A program made the position numbers and the translations under genes. This document shows positions 1 to 64,000 of a stretch of 64,000 nt of DNA, in pieces (positions within the stretch are counted from its first letter, which is position 1; the number at the start of each line of letters is the position of its first letter). The notes beneath the pieces were generated by a model. It saw nothing but the letters and a program-made list of their open reading frames with translations. It was not told where the DNA came from and ran no database searches. This stretch comes from Heterobilharzia americana (lineage: Eukaryota; Platyhelminthes; Trematoda; Strigeidida; Schistosomatidae): contig OX104128.1 in assembly GCA_944470555.2 (NCBI GenBank), positions 45,615,920 to 45,679,919 on the forward strand, in the 5' to 3' direction.

Positions 1-104
1 TGGTAGCTCAAAGGTAAAGGAACAAAGCTGGTCATTTGTTACACGTTTTGAATTCAATATTTGGATAATTAATGAAGGAATTTTATCAGTTTTACTGATG
101 TTGT

Positions 105-168
105 ATTCTCTGAGCTGCATGGTTCAATCGTGAAGCTTTCATTGTCATTGAAGACAAAATCATTGGTA
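105..168 (+). repeat. single arm of foldback repeat family E
   Basis: Contains TTCTCTGAGCTG, GTGAAGCTTTCATTGTC and AAGACAA in the same order as the left arms of the hairpins at 4810 and 22150. No matching right arm is seen in the next 300 bases. Confidence 0.5.
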
Positions 169-449
169 AGAACTTTAGAAAAATGTAAATGAAGGGAAAT
201 TTCTTTACAACTTAATAGTTTATCTTTATGATCTTGGGTGCAATTGATTTTGTCTGTTATTGTATCATTATTATCTCTCCACGAATTCTAATAACAGCAA
301 AAACAGCTGTGCCATCAGAATAAAACGAATCTATTTTTTATTTCGATGGTATCTTGTCAACTGCATATAACCTAGAATATAAGAATGTATAAATTTACTG
401 AAAATTTAGCGTACTTTAATTCTAGTAATTTTTTGGTTGTGTCTAACAG

Positions 450-501
450 AATAATTCAGGACGCGCGTTTCGTCCCATTTTGGATTCATCAGCTGGATGT
501 A
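450..501 (-). ncRNA. hammerhead ribozyme motif, core intact (family 1)
   Basis: On the minus strand it reads CTGATGA (486-492), a stem II with one mismatched closing pair (A opposite C), GAAA (468-471) and GCGTC, with the predicted cut between 460 and 459. Stem I pairs ATCCAG with CTGAAT with one mismatch. Only the first stem II pair departs from a functional consensus. Confidence 0.65.
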
Positions 502-605
502 CCTGTACTGTCGTGCTTCCGTGGTATAGTGGATAACGCCTTGGCATTTGAAGCGATGGGTATGAGTCTCAGTGCCAACGACATCACTCACTGAGGTGCA
601 GGCAC

Positions 606-655
606 GTCCAACTGATGAGTCTTAAAGAGGGCAAAACACGCGTCCTGGATTATTC
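606..655 (+). ncRNA. decayed hammerhead motif (family 1)
   Basis: CTGATGAG is intact at 612-619 and the cleavage end CGCGTCCTGG is present, but the required GAAA reads CAAAA because the conserved G is changed. Probably inactive. Confidence 0.6.
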
Positions 656-660
656 TACCA

Positions 661-3400
661 GCAACAAGCAAATAAATTGCCATAATTAACATTCATGCAA
701 TATCAAAGCATCCGGACAGGATCACATATGCCAACAGAGGTCGAACAATTCGAACCAATAAATAGTAATACTTTAATTCATTGAAATGAAACAGAATATC
801 AGTCAGTGGTTAAGACGAACAGAAATAGTCATAAAGATTAAGCATGACGGCAAATTGAAGAAAGGTTTATAAGTGGAAACTAGTTTTCGCAACTATTTAC
901 ATGATTTGATGGAGTTTCCTCCAATAAAAATAACGACAGGAGTCGCAAATAAAATATTAAGGGACTTAACACAATAAGATTACGTAAGTAGATCATCGGA
1001 TGAGTCCGTAAAATATTCTAAGTTAAGCTCAGTTAGTTAGAACCATTCGATTTGAACCACAGATGGTGCAACTAAATAGGTGTGAAGGAATAAACATCTG
1101 AATTTGACAAAGGATGAAGCAATCAAATGAGAGTCAAGATAGGCTACCAAGGTAGACAGTGATCGACAATAGCTTCTTTCCCAACACACAACTTAGGTTT
1201 GAGGCGCTTAATGGCTATGACAAACTTTTAAGGAATTGGTCTCCTTTGTTTGCTTATTATTTTGACCTAACTTCCTGCTGACCTGAAGTTTGATATCATT
1301 GTTATTCCTCATGCTTTACCTTAGTAGATAGATTATGTCAATAGCAGTCTGCTTATTGACCATTGACTGAAATGAGTGTCTAACTTCTGAAAACTCTTTG
1401 TGCTTCCTCTATCTTAGATTCCCACATCTACTTGTCGAACTAACGTTCATAAATATTGATATGAGGGAAGATAAATCCCGCCGCCTCACTAATATTTGGT
1501 ATTCGTTTAGATGGACGCTAAGTGTGGCTGTTCTATCTGATGTTATTCTAGTTTATTTTGTAGATATCATTGAACTAGTCCTGCTTTACCCTTGTCTTTT
1601 GTTCTACATGGTATGTTGTTGAAATGTTTGTTAAGGTTAGAAGCTAAAGTGATTCCGAATGGCTTCAGCAGTCTAGCTGCAATATGTAGTAAGGAAATCC
1701 ACCTTTTATTTCAAGGATGGCGCTTTGGCTAACAGTGAATTTGACTAGCGTTTTCAGTGGAATTGCAGGGGTACCTATTCTTCAAGATAGTCCTCTTCTT
1801 TCGTCTACAAGGTTAATTTACTGCAGTATGTTTTGAGTATTCTGAAAAAATGTTTGCGTATAATCGATCTTTTGTTTTCTTGGGCCATTAATACTGAAAT
1901 GGAGGATTTGATCAGGTATATCAGTGAAATGTTGAAGAAAACATTCGGTGAATTTCACTCCCTATTGATTTTCCTACTTGTTTGACTTTGAAAAGCCTGT
2001 TTAAAGTCCTGATGATATGACCGTAGAAGGCTAGAATATGGCTTATTTGACTGGTTGGTAAATATTTCTGTCAACGTAGTCGTTATTTGTTACCGACATT
2101 GAAACATCAGTCACCAGGAATCACTAAGATAGTTGAGATCTACTGAAAGATTGGTTGATACGGATCGCGGTAAAAGAAACTGTTTAGTTGGGGTAAATGA
2201 AGAGAAATATCTTAAGGAAATGCAACTGACATTGTAAGACAACTCTAAATCCCACCACCTATAATAAAAAGTAAATGATATAACGAAAAATGTCGACCAC
2301 AGTATGGACACTGTTTACATCGTTGACATGAAGAAGTACGATAATTACCTCCTTATTTAAAACTTTGAAAGCTACAGGAAATTCAGTACCTAGACTATTG
2401 TTTTCCTGGAGATTCATTAAGAAAGCGCACTTATGAGACCGGCATTAGAAGCGTTCGGTTATTCCTACCACACCATCGCTCAATGTTTAGTTATGGCTTT
2501 AGAACTAGGGAGATGGAAAATACGCTGACAGCACAAATTTTGCTTGAGTCTCATGATCTTTTTAAAGATCAAATATACTATACTACTACTATACTATGTT
2601 GTGACTAAGTATACGCTCACTATTTTTGGAAGAAGGTTAAACATATGTCATAAAATAAGAAGTTAGAAGAGGTTTAAGCTGGAAGATCTAAAGTTTTTTA
2701 TTCTAAGGTTCATAGTGAATGAACATTTTTTTCGATCGGAGAAATGTACAGTTTAATATATTGAGTTACAGGGGACTTCGCTACCAGATTATCAATCGTG
2801 AACGCGATTATTCAGATTAGAAAATTTGTCACTAGAATTGACTTGTAATTCCGTTATATGGAAGGTGTATTCGTCTTGTGAAAAAAATGATAGCAATATA
2901 TAAAGATCATATAAACGAAATTTAAGAGCAAATATACTCTCATCAAATATTCAAAAATCTATGTAAAAGAGAAGACTGGGTACTAAAAAGATCGATACTC
3001 CACTCACGGAGGTGGAGTAATGGACTAATTTCTATAGCTTTTTGACAATTTCGTAGAAAAAAAGTTTACTTCATTATCCAACCAAGTGGGTTAGGAAGGT
3101 ATGATCAGCTTTCCTAAATAATAACCTAGTCTTATTTCCTCCTTGATGACTCATCACTTCAATCGATGTTTCGCAAACTGATGGAAACCCTCAGAAGATT
3201 TTTGAACTACCTTACTTGTACAGCTTCAGTAAGCTTCTTTGATCTATTTACTAATATCATTCACCTAAATTAGTTTACTTTTAATTATAAATGACAATCT
3301 AATTAGATGATCAGAAAGCTAACTTTCAACACTAACCTGAAAGCTTAATACCAGGTTCTTACTTTAGAAAAGTGTATGCCTAGATCAAAACGTTATGGGA
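661..3400. other. non-coding, nothing recognised
   Basis: About 2.7 kb downstream of the ULK 3' end. Open frames are short (up to 74 codons) with no recognisable motif. Unannotated old repeats are possible. Confidence 0.5.
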
Positions 3401-3404
3401 TAAT

Positions 3405-3605
3405 ACACAAATATTTTGAGGTCATATTCATCATGGACTGACATTATTTGGAGAAGCATTGAAAACCTGGGAGGAATGAACAGCTGTTTCGTCCTGGTAT
3501 GGAACTCCTCAGCAGTACCAACCCACAACCCGGTTAGAGATCGAACTCAGAACCTTCAAGGTGAACGCGTTAACCGTTCAGTCAGTGGAATGGAGTTCAA
3601 TGGTT
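3405..3605 (-). repeat. family 2 hammerhead SINE copy
   Basis: The minus strand has a tRNA-like head (near 3560-3600), then CTGCTGAGGAGT, a stem II loop and GACGAAACAGCTGTT, followed by the family tail (CCCAGG, TCAATGCTTCTCC, GTCAGTCCATGATGA). Divergent but complete in order. Confidence 0.7.
3466..3520 (-). ncRNA. hammerhead ribozyme motif, core intact (family 2)
   Basis: CTGAGGA fits CUGANGA, GAAA is intact, stem II is GUUC/GGAC with one wobble, and the palindrome ACAGCTGT serves as stem III. Stem I has decayed to about three pairs. Confidence 0.55.
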
Positions 3606-4809
3606 TCCAACTTCTGTCAATTCGCAATATAGCGCGACTATCATCCAAGGTCTTCAGATGGAATTATGTCACTAATCGGCACTATACACTAATGCATTTT
3701 TGAGATGAATGGGGATTTTAGTTTTGAGGTAGTATTCCCACTGGGATTACATGAATAAAATACACCCTATACAAAGGAGTTCAGTAACAAAAAAGGAATA
3801 TAAAACTCGGCGTTTTCTAGTCTCTTAGAATTCAGGATGAAACATTTTATGTATCCAGTCCTGCTAACGATGTTTTCAATAAGACGCAGTTTTATTTCCA
3901 GGTTATTAACAATGCAGAGGTTTCTGCTCCTATTGTAGGAAGTAAAATGTGTCAAAATGTTTTAGGCTGTGAAAAACTGTATGCTAATTCTTCTTCTTGC
4001 AGATACAATAGTTTTAGCAAACTAATGGTCAAATTATTGTGATAGGTATATAGAAAAATCCTACATTAGAGTTTGAAATAAATTCATCAACATGTAACTT
4101 ACTATCTAATTTGCTGACGAAACCTATCTCTTTTGGAGTCTGTTGAGATCATCTCTCATTATGAATAAGGAAACTTAATTTTCGTTGATTACCACCATGT
4201 TTATTTATTCAGGTACAACGGTTAGGAAAACATTTTCTTGAAATAACTGAAGTAACTTATTACTTATCTATCTTTGCATTCCTTCCTGGTAGCACTAAAT
4301 CAAGTTTATTGTGATATTAGATGAGTTATGCGGTCTGGTCATAACTCCTTTCAGTTGTCAAAATGGAAGGGAAGCATTCTTGAAAATAATTTATGATCAC
4401 TTCGTTGTGCTAAATCATCTAGTGATATATGTCATATACAAAGAGAGGTAGGATCTCAACAATGTGACATACTAACTTCATCTGATGATTACTAAGCAAC
4501 AACATTTCAGATATCCGAAAGAAAACTAAAGAATGAGTAATAAATATACTATGGTAATTAATTGACACGATATACGGTTGTATAAGGTGAACAGAATTAA
4601 AAGACAACAGAAACAAACTGATATTTAAGAAGACGTATGATGATCTCTCCAAAATTAGTCTGATTCGTAGTCCTGTATGCAACTATCCAGTTGCATTATT
4701 ACTGTCCTTAAGAGTGGTAAGACTAAAATACAGAATATATACACGGAATGACTCCTGATTTCTATTGGAAAGAAAAGTGTTGAAAATATTTGTAGCTCAG
4801 GACGGTCTT
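3606..4809. other. non-coding, nothing recognised
   Basis: AT-rich sequence without supported coding or repeat structure. Confidence 0.5.
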
Positions 4810-5052
4810 AGTTGTATTGTGTTTTCTGAGCTGGGTTGTTTAGTAGGGGAGCTTCATCGTCTTTCCAGACGACATCGTCAGCACTAACTTCAGTATGAAG
4901 TGAGATGTCAATATCTCTCCATGAGTGATTTAGTAGCTTGCCCTGACGAACTGGTTTATGATTGGTTGTTTCCTTTGACTGCTGATGATTCGTCTATAAA
5001 GACGATGAAACCTCCACGACTAAACAACCCAGCTTAGAGAACATTGTACAAT
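4810..5052. repeat. foldback element family E, long inverted repeat
   Basis: The left arm (4810-4881) and right arm (4981-5052) are reverse complements over about 70 bp with some mismatches; the best block is GAGCTGGGTTGTTTAGT against ACTAAACAACCCAGCTTAG. The spacer of about 100 bp has no open frame. It looks like a MITE or foldback element; the family name is unknown to me. Confidence 0.75.
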
Positions 5053-6433
5053 CAAAAGAAAAGCGTGGAATTCCTGATTAGGGTTCTTGAGATGTACTTT
5101 CTCGTCCCTCTTAATTTATGCTTATCTTAATCAGTGAAACATATTTCTTCTTATGTTGCTTGAGGTTCAAGTTTGAGGTATACAATGTAGATACTATGGA
5201 TGGGTGGATGGTGTAATCCATCCAGCTCAGAAAATTCAACACAACCAGGAAATCAGTGTATTCACATTTATAAATAAATGTATTCACAAGTTCAATTGGT
5301 TAGTTTGTATATGAATAAGTTTCTTCCAAAAGAAGAATAATAACAGCACAATTCCCTTGCTTTAGTTTAAAGAGATGTATGAAAGTATGTTTTAGCAGAT
5401 TGTACACAGAGTGGTAGAAAAGAAGACAATGTCATTAAGTCATTTTTTAGATAAATATTATTTTATAATACAGTTATACTTTCAGTGTGTTTATTATCAG
5501 CAGTCCCCTCTCATTTTATAAATCATTATTATAACCATCATGATAAACATTAATATGAGTTATAATTCAGAAAAGGAATAAGTCTTTTTGGGTTTTCTTT
5601 TCTTCTGACTATAACGGACACTCAAGTAAAGACAGGTAGGTTCAAAAAGTAAACAAAATAATAGAGCAACGTAGAAAAAAAGAATAACAATGGTAAATAT
5701 ATGCAAAAACACATCCAGACATAAGATAAGTAAAATAAACAACACAATAAATGACTCAATTCCTAAGGGATTAGAAGTTGATCATAATGTAGACGATAAT
5801 TTAGCACCAGCAGACGAATAAACCTCATTAAATCATGAACTTAGAACATAAAAATGTTAAGCAACGAATGAAGAAAAAGTAAAATTCAGATAAGGAAACA
5901 ATTTTTTAAAAACAAACAGAAAACAACAACAAAATGAAAGAAAAAAATTTTTAATAGTCTCTAGGGTTTTTACGAATACTTCAGAATGGTGTTATGTTGT
6001 TTGAGTAGAAAATGGAAAGAGAATAGAATAAATATTACCCACTTAAATCAACTTAAAAAAAATTTTTTTTTTGTACATGCTAACAGTTAATATAAGTGGG
6101 TAGGCATAGTGTTGTGAGATGAAAAGGGTGATGGTATAAGTTTCAGGTGACCTTGCCCCCCCCCCCTTTATCAACCTATTCCACTCTCACGTTCTTCTTC
6201 CCTTGTTGTCATATTATCTGCTAACAGAATCATACTGAATACTTTTCACGAATAATAAAGAAATAAACTGAATGAATTAAGGCGATGAATGTCAATAAAC
6301 TAAAAAAGAAACATATTGAACTCTGAGCGATAAAAAGGAGACATCAAATAATTATACACGTATGAAAAATGATCAGAATAATAGTATCAACGCAAAAGGT
6401 GATATTATTAATATACTATCAGTCATGGGTAGT
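5053..6433. other. downstream flank and probable 3' UTR of ULK
   Basis: No coding sequence recognised. Holds a run of 11 C (6156-6166, so G on the gene strand). No AATAAA is present on the minus strand within 480 bp after the stop; an ATTAAA occurs at 5950-5955. The true 3' end is not determined. Confidence 0.5.
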
Positions 6434-60263
<53,830 letters not shown>

Positions 60264-60940
60264 CTAAAATAAAAATCGAAAATTGTGAACAGGAGGTGGC
60301 AAAATTCTTATTTGTGATACATTTCATGACACCAAAATGTGTCAGAAAGTGGTTCATTTATATGTCATGTACAAAATATAATGTCAATAGACACAAACTA
60401 ATATGCAAATGATGAGAATTCTGAAAGATATATAGCTAAATTGGATGTAACCCTTGCTTCTTTAGGACCATTCAGATGCTTGTAAAATACAATCAAGTCA
60501 TGAAACAGAAGAGGATTGAAGTAAAATCAAAACTATGACATTACCATTAAAATACAAGTCAAACTGAACAACCAAAGCAGAAACAAGATTAGTCTCAAAT
60601 TGTTGAAGATTATGAGAAATAAAAAAACATGCAGTGATAATTTATGTATTAGTAAGACTATGTTCATGATTGATAAAAAAAATCTTAACTTCAAGATTTT
60701 ATTTGCTGCCTTACTTAAGTGTTGACTTGGTATTTCACAAATGCTTGCATTCCAAAATATTTGAATGTGACAGTGAGTAGTATGTGCACTTTGCAGTATC
60801 TAAATGAAAAGAATGTCTACAAGACTGGCCAACACTTGTCTCGAATCACTTACCAAAACAAAGCATTAAGAAAAGTCGAACAGTCTGAGTCATGTAGGGA
60901 GGTGCAGACTACTTGGCTGGGGTCTTTGAGAAGATAAGTA
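60264..60940. other. intron upstream of first recognised ULK exon
   Basis: I searched the minus strand here and in the rest of the window to 64000 for the HRDLKPQN-type loop and the Gly-rich loop and saw neither. No other feature. Confidence 0.45.
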
Positions 60941-61200
60941 TCAATGGTTGAGAACTCTTGAAATGATTGAAAACCGGCCACAATACCGCAGAAGTATTCA
61001 CTGTGTGACATCCTGTAAAGCTAGAATATTTTGACTAACCTTCGTATGTAAATTCCTTTTCCTCCCATACACCTTTGTCTGCTTTGGTATGTTTTTTTCT
61101 ATCCACTTGTTTGCCACAATCAAAATTGGGATCCTGAGCCGATGTACGTGTGTGCGAGGATCCACGTTGATTTTGTTTGTTTTTCGAATGCATCGACCAC
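60941..61200 (+). mobile_element. SR2-like RTE 3' end
   Basis: Plus-strand text GATTGAAAACCGGCCACAAT, CCGCAGAAGTATTCACTGTG and, further on, CTATCCACTTGTTTGCC is the family's 3' region; the ORF part is lost. Confidence 0.6.
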
Positions 61201-61580
61201 TTTACTTGTGGAGTTGCATCGGTCCGAACGGGTTAGATGGTGAGGAAATCTCAGCATGGATGCAAAAGGCCCGTTAAGCATTTGCTAACTAGCGTCATCT
61301 GCGGCGCCGGCGAAATATCCGACTATCTATGAAACGATGAGTATACTGCGCTGCAGTCCGTTTTGCCCTGTTATACGGTTGTGAGACATGGCCGTTGAAA
61401 GTATATTGTGAAAAGATTATGTTTCCAAACACAGGTTTCTTTGTAGCAGCATTACTTAAGAATGGTGGAATTACCGTCTGAGCAATGTCAACATTACACG
61501 AAGTGTACTGGGAAAGGAAAGCAAGTTAGTACATAAGGTTGTGAACCTCCACAGATTGATGTAGCTAAGATGGGTGCTGC
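61201..61580 (+). mobile_element. SR2-like RTE internal fragment
   Basis: The plus strand encodes SCIGPNGLDGEEISAWMQKA, and shifted pieces like YGCETWPLK further on: the DEIS-AWIQKAR and LLYG-ETW blocks that follow the RT palm. It is joined directly behind a 3' end, so the two come from separate insertions or a rearranged element. Confidence 0.6.
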
Positions 61581-61689
61581 AAATGGCCGGCCGCCACCCC
61601 CACCCCCCCAAAGTGCAATGTAAGCGAAAGAGAGAATAGGTAAGAATAAGGCACATGAGGGCCAGATCAAAACGTGCTATCAGTCCATG

Positions 61690-64000
61690 AGTTCCCTGAC
61701 TGTTGGTTCAAGCTCTGTAAGGAGGTATTAACTTCTTGGTGACTGACCGAAAAAATCAACGTAGAACTTCGTACACAGCTGCATCGGCTCCGATCGCTAC
61801 ACATCATAACAGTACACAAAGAATAGGTGGATAGAAAGAGAGTGATATCATAGTATATAAAGCAGTGTGCGAGAATAAACAAACTGAAGATGAAGGTTAA
61901 TGCAAATATTCAAGTTTTAGATGCCAAGGAGTGAATACATCTGCGCCACTGTGACCAGTTTTCAGCCGTTACCAAAAGTTCTAAACCACTGATTCCTTTC
62001 TTCTAGAGGACCCTGATCAGGCAGATTACATTCATCCACACAGCTCAGACCAAAAGTAAGAGACTTCATCGACTGATGCCAAGTCTCAAAGCCGTACAAC
62101 AGAGTAGAAGGGACCGCATAGCAGTATACTCATCGTTTGATATATAGTCGGATATTTCGTTGGTGCCACATATGACACTAACTGAAAAATGCTAAACGGG
62201 TCTTCTACATCCGATCAGCTGGGATTTCGTCAACAACCAATCCATTTGGGCTGGTGTGACTTCCTAAGTAAGTGAAGCGGTCAACACATTCCAACACTTC
62301 ACTCCTTATCATTAAACTGGGAGCACTTGCACACCAGTCCTGTAGCATCGTCTTACATTTGACAAATGTGAAACGTATGCCAAACGTGCACAGATTTCTG
62401 CTTAGTGTTAAGAAGACCCTGCATTTTGTCAACGTCTTCACCTACCAGGACAATACCGTCTGCATACTCCAAGTCAACAAGATGACCTCCAGGGAGCAGA
62501 GCGATCCCTGTAAAATCAGACGAACCTAGGATTATGTCCATTAGTACGTCTATAAGGAGGTTAAACAAGAACAATGACGGGAAATCCCTGCCGCATACCC
62601 CTAATCGTCATCAGTTCACATAACAACCCTCCATAAGCCCTTACATGGCGGCGTGAGTTCGACTGGAGAGCTTTGATTAGCATTATTTACTGTCCTCACA
62701 GTCGGATACTGACACATCTCATGGTTGACAGAGTTGAATGCCGCCTTCAGGTCAACAGATATGGCAAGTGTCGGCCGCTGGTGAGTATGTCTGTGTTTCG
62801 GAATCTGTTAGCGGGTGAAAATATGATCGATACACCCTCATCCAGGTCTGAAACCTGACCGGTTTATTCGAATTCCAGTTACTGATCGAATAACTAAGGG
62901 CCCTAAGATCTCGGGCACAAGATTAGTCAAACTAATTCCCCCTATGGTTGCCACACGAAGACTTCTCCGCCTTCTTATAGACGGGGATGATCAGTGAAGT
63001 ACACCAGTCTGAAGGCCATAACTCTGATTCTTATACAATACCTAGTACTTCCATCACGTTATTCGGCGATTTCCTACCTCCATCCTTGAAAACTTTAGGG
63101 GCCAAACCACAAGGTCCTGCTGCTATCCATAGTTTCAGGTTCGATACAGCTTCCTCAACTTCATGAAGAGTTGAAGGACAGACATCTACGTCCCATTCAG
63201 GTTAAGGTTGGATATTAGGGAAGTGAAGCGTTGTTGGGGGCCACTTTAAGTGTGCTTTAAAGCGTTCTGCTCAACGTTCTAGCCGTTTGTCCTGGGAGAT
63301 CAACAGTGTTCCAATCCTTTTAGTAATGGTTTCACACACCATCGTCTTTTTCTTGACAGTATCCTTAATGAGCCTAAATAGTTGTCGAGTGTTACCCAAC
63401 CTGTCTTCTCTATCTCTTTCGTCACCCAACACTGCTGGCGATCGACGTGAAGACTTTTGGTCAGCTGAAGTTTAAGTTGCCTTCACTCTTCGTAGTGGAC
63501 AGAGCCAGCTGGAATCAGTCTTCTCGCATTAACCAGTTCGGATGACGTCGCGGAAATTCAGTGATGTTTGGTTACCTTCGGATGTAAGTTACCAATAGTC
63601 GTCTTTGCCGCTGTTTCTACAGCAGACTTAGTGTCATGCCAGGTTTCCTCAGGATGAACTTTATTGTTTTGTTCAGATAAATGCTTGGCTATCTCTTCCC
63701 TAAATGTGAAACTGACGTTCTCACCTTTCAACTGACTACAGACATGCTTTACTATCACCTGTTCCATGCGACCAGTAAGGTGCAGACATACACGAGCCCC
63801 TACTAGAGTGTGACCGGAGTGCAAACCTGGTACTCTAGAAACAACCCTCCACCGATCTCCTCAAACGATGGCCTAAGGCAAAATGATCTATTGGTGTTCA
63901 TGGTTAGTTTGAAGTCAGTAGACACCATATGAGACTGCTTCTCCTTATGCCTAAAGTTAGTGCTGGCCAGAAACAAGTTATTGTCGGGACAAAATTGCAA
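61690..64000 (-). mobile_element. SR2/SjR2-like RTE retrotransposon, long degenerate copy running off the right edge
   Basis: From high to low on the minus strand: endonuclease C-terminal part (63803-64000, FLASTNFRHKEKQ), EN-RT linker (ARVCLHLTGRME, 63824-63558), RT palm with ADGIVLVGEDVDKMQGLL (62574-62353, the catalytic Asp-Asp now Asp-Gly), FTFVKCKTMLQDW and FTYLGSHTSPNGLVVDEI (62441-62205), and the 3' end near 61700-61930. Many stops and shifts make it inactive. It is the most complete copy in the window. Confidence 0.88.

Larger units (their letters stand above)
440..670. repeat. Sm-alpha-type SINE, two hammerhead motifs in inverted orientation
   Basis: A tRNA-like head (TGGTATAGTGG at about 530) lies between a minus-strand hammerhead motif and a plus-strand one. 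Both share the family text with stem II like GUCC...GGAC and the palindrome ACGCGCGU after GAAA. The plus-strand end GCGTCCTGGATTATT is typical of the family. Confidence 0.75.

Noticed and set aside
990..1020. CGGATGAGTCCGTAAAA, which looks like a hammerhead core
   Set aside because: There is no room for stem II between GATGAG and the A-run, no GAAA, and no family SINE sequence around it.
5950..5955. ATTAAA on the minus strand as the ULK polyadenylation signal
   Set aside because: It is nearly 480 bp past the stop and sits in A/T-rich sequence where such hexamers are common; no support for its use.

Overview
This 64 kb window looks like nuclear DNA of a blood fluke (Schistosoma or a close relative). 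It is AT-rich, has one widely split gene with introns of 1-10 kb, and is crowded with repeat types known from schistosomes: RTE-type non-LTR retrotransposons of the SR2/SjR2 kind, a Penelope-like element, and tRNA-derived SINEs that carry hammerhead ribozyme motifs (the S. mansoni 'Sm-alpha' type). The species cannot be fixed from sequence alone. Nothing here is bacterial or organellar.

The only host gene I can support lies on the minus strand. It is the autophagy-initiating protein kinase ULK1/2 (Atg1/UNC-51). I found 16 exons between 60263 and 6434. They have GT/AG borders, their splice phases agree across all 15 junctions, and they encode 960 residues from the DFG motif to the natural stop. 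In order they give the C-lobe of the kinase domain (60263-48914), a long polar linker with an acidic Y-V-I-V LC3-interacting motif (38501-19774), and the C-terminal early-autophagy-targeting/MIT-like domain (18519-6434). The kinase N-lobe and catalytic loop are not between 60264 and 64000 and must lie beyond the right edge.

The introns hold the repeats. SR2-like RTE fragments on both strands are at about 12.5-14.8, 20.0-20.6, 28.8-29.2, 34.3-34.9, 41.1-42.4, 45.6-46.1, 51.5-52.1, 55.8-56.1 and 60.9-64.0 kb. A second RTE lineage with an intact FADD motif is at 32.8-34.1 kb. A Penelope-like element keeping YMDD and GIY-YIG-type motifs is at 27.1-28.0 kb. Small inverted-repeat elements (MITE or foldback type) are at 4.8, 8.3-8.9, 22.2, 30.2-30.9 and 31.5-31.9 kb. 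At least three tRNA-derived SINE families are scattered through the window.

The most interesting signal is in two SINE families with hammerhead ribozymes. Several copies keep the CUGANGA and GAAA core. In two places (49206-49705 and 56765-57010) a copy begins within 2-3 bases of the ribozyme cleavage position and runs through one full unit to the next ribozyme, giving monomers of 401 and 189 bp. This is what reverse transcription of a self-cleaved multimeric RNA, or integration of tandem units, would leave. A second oddity is a 250-bp block that is identical at 34316 and 41793 although its flanks have diverged strongly.
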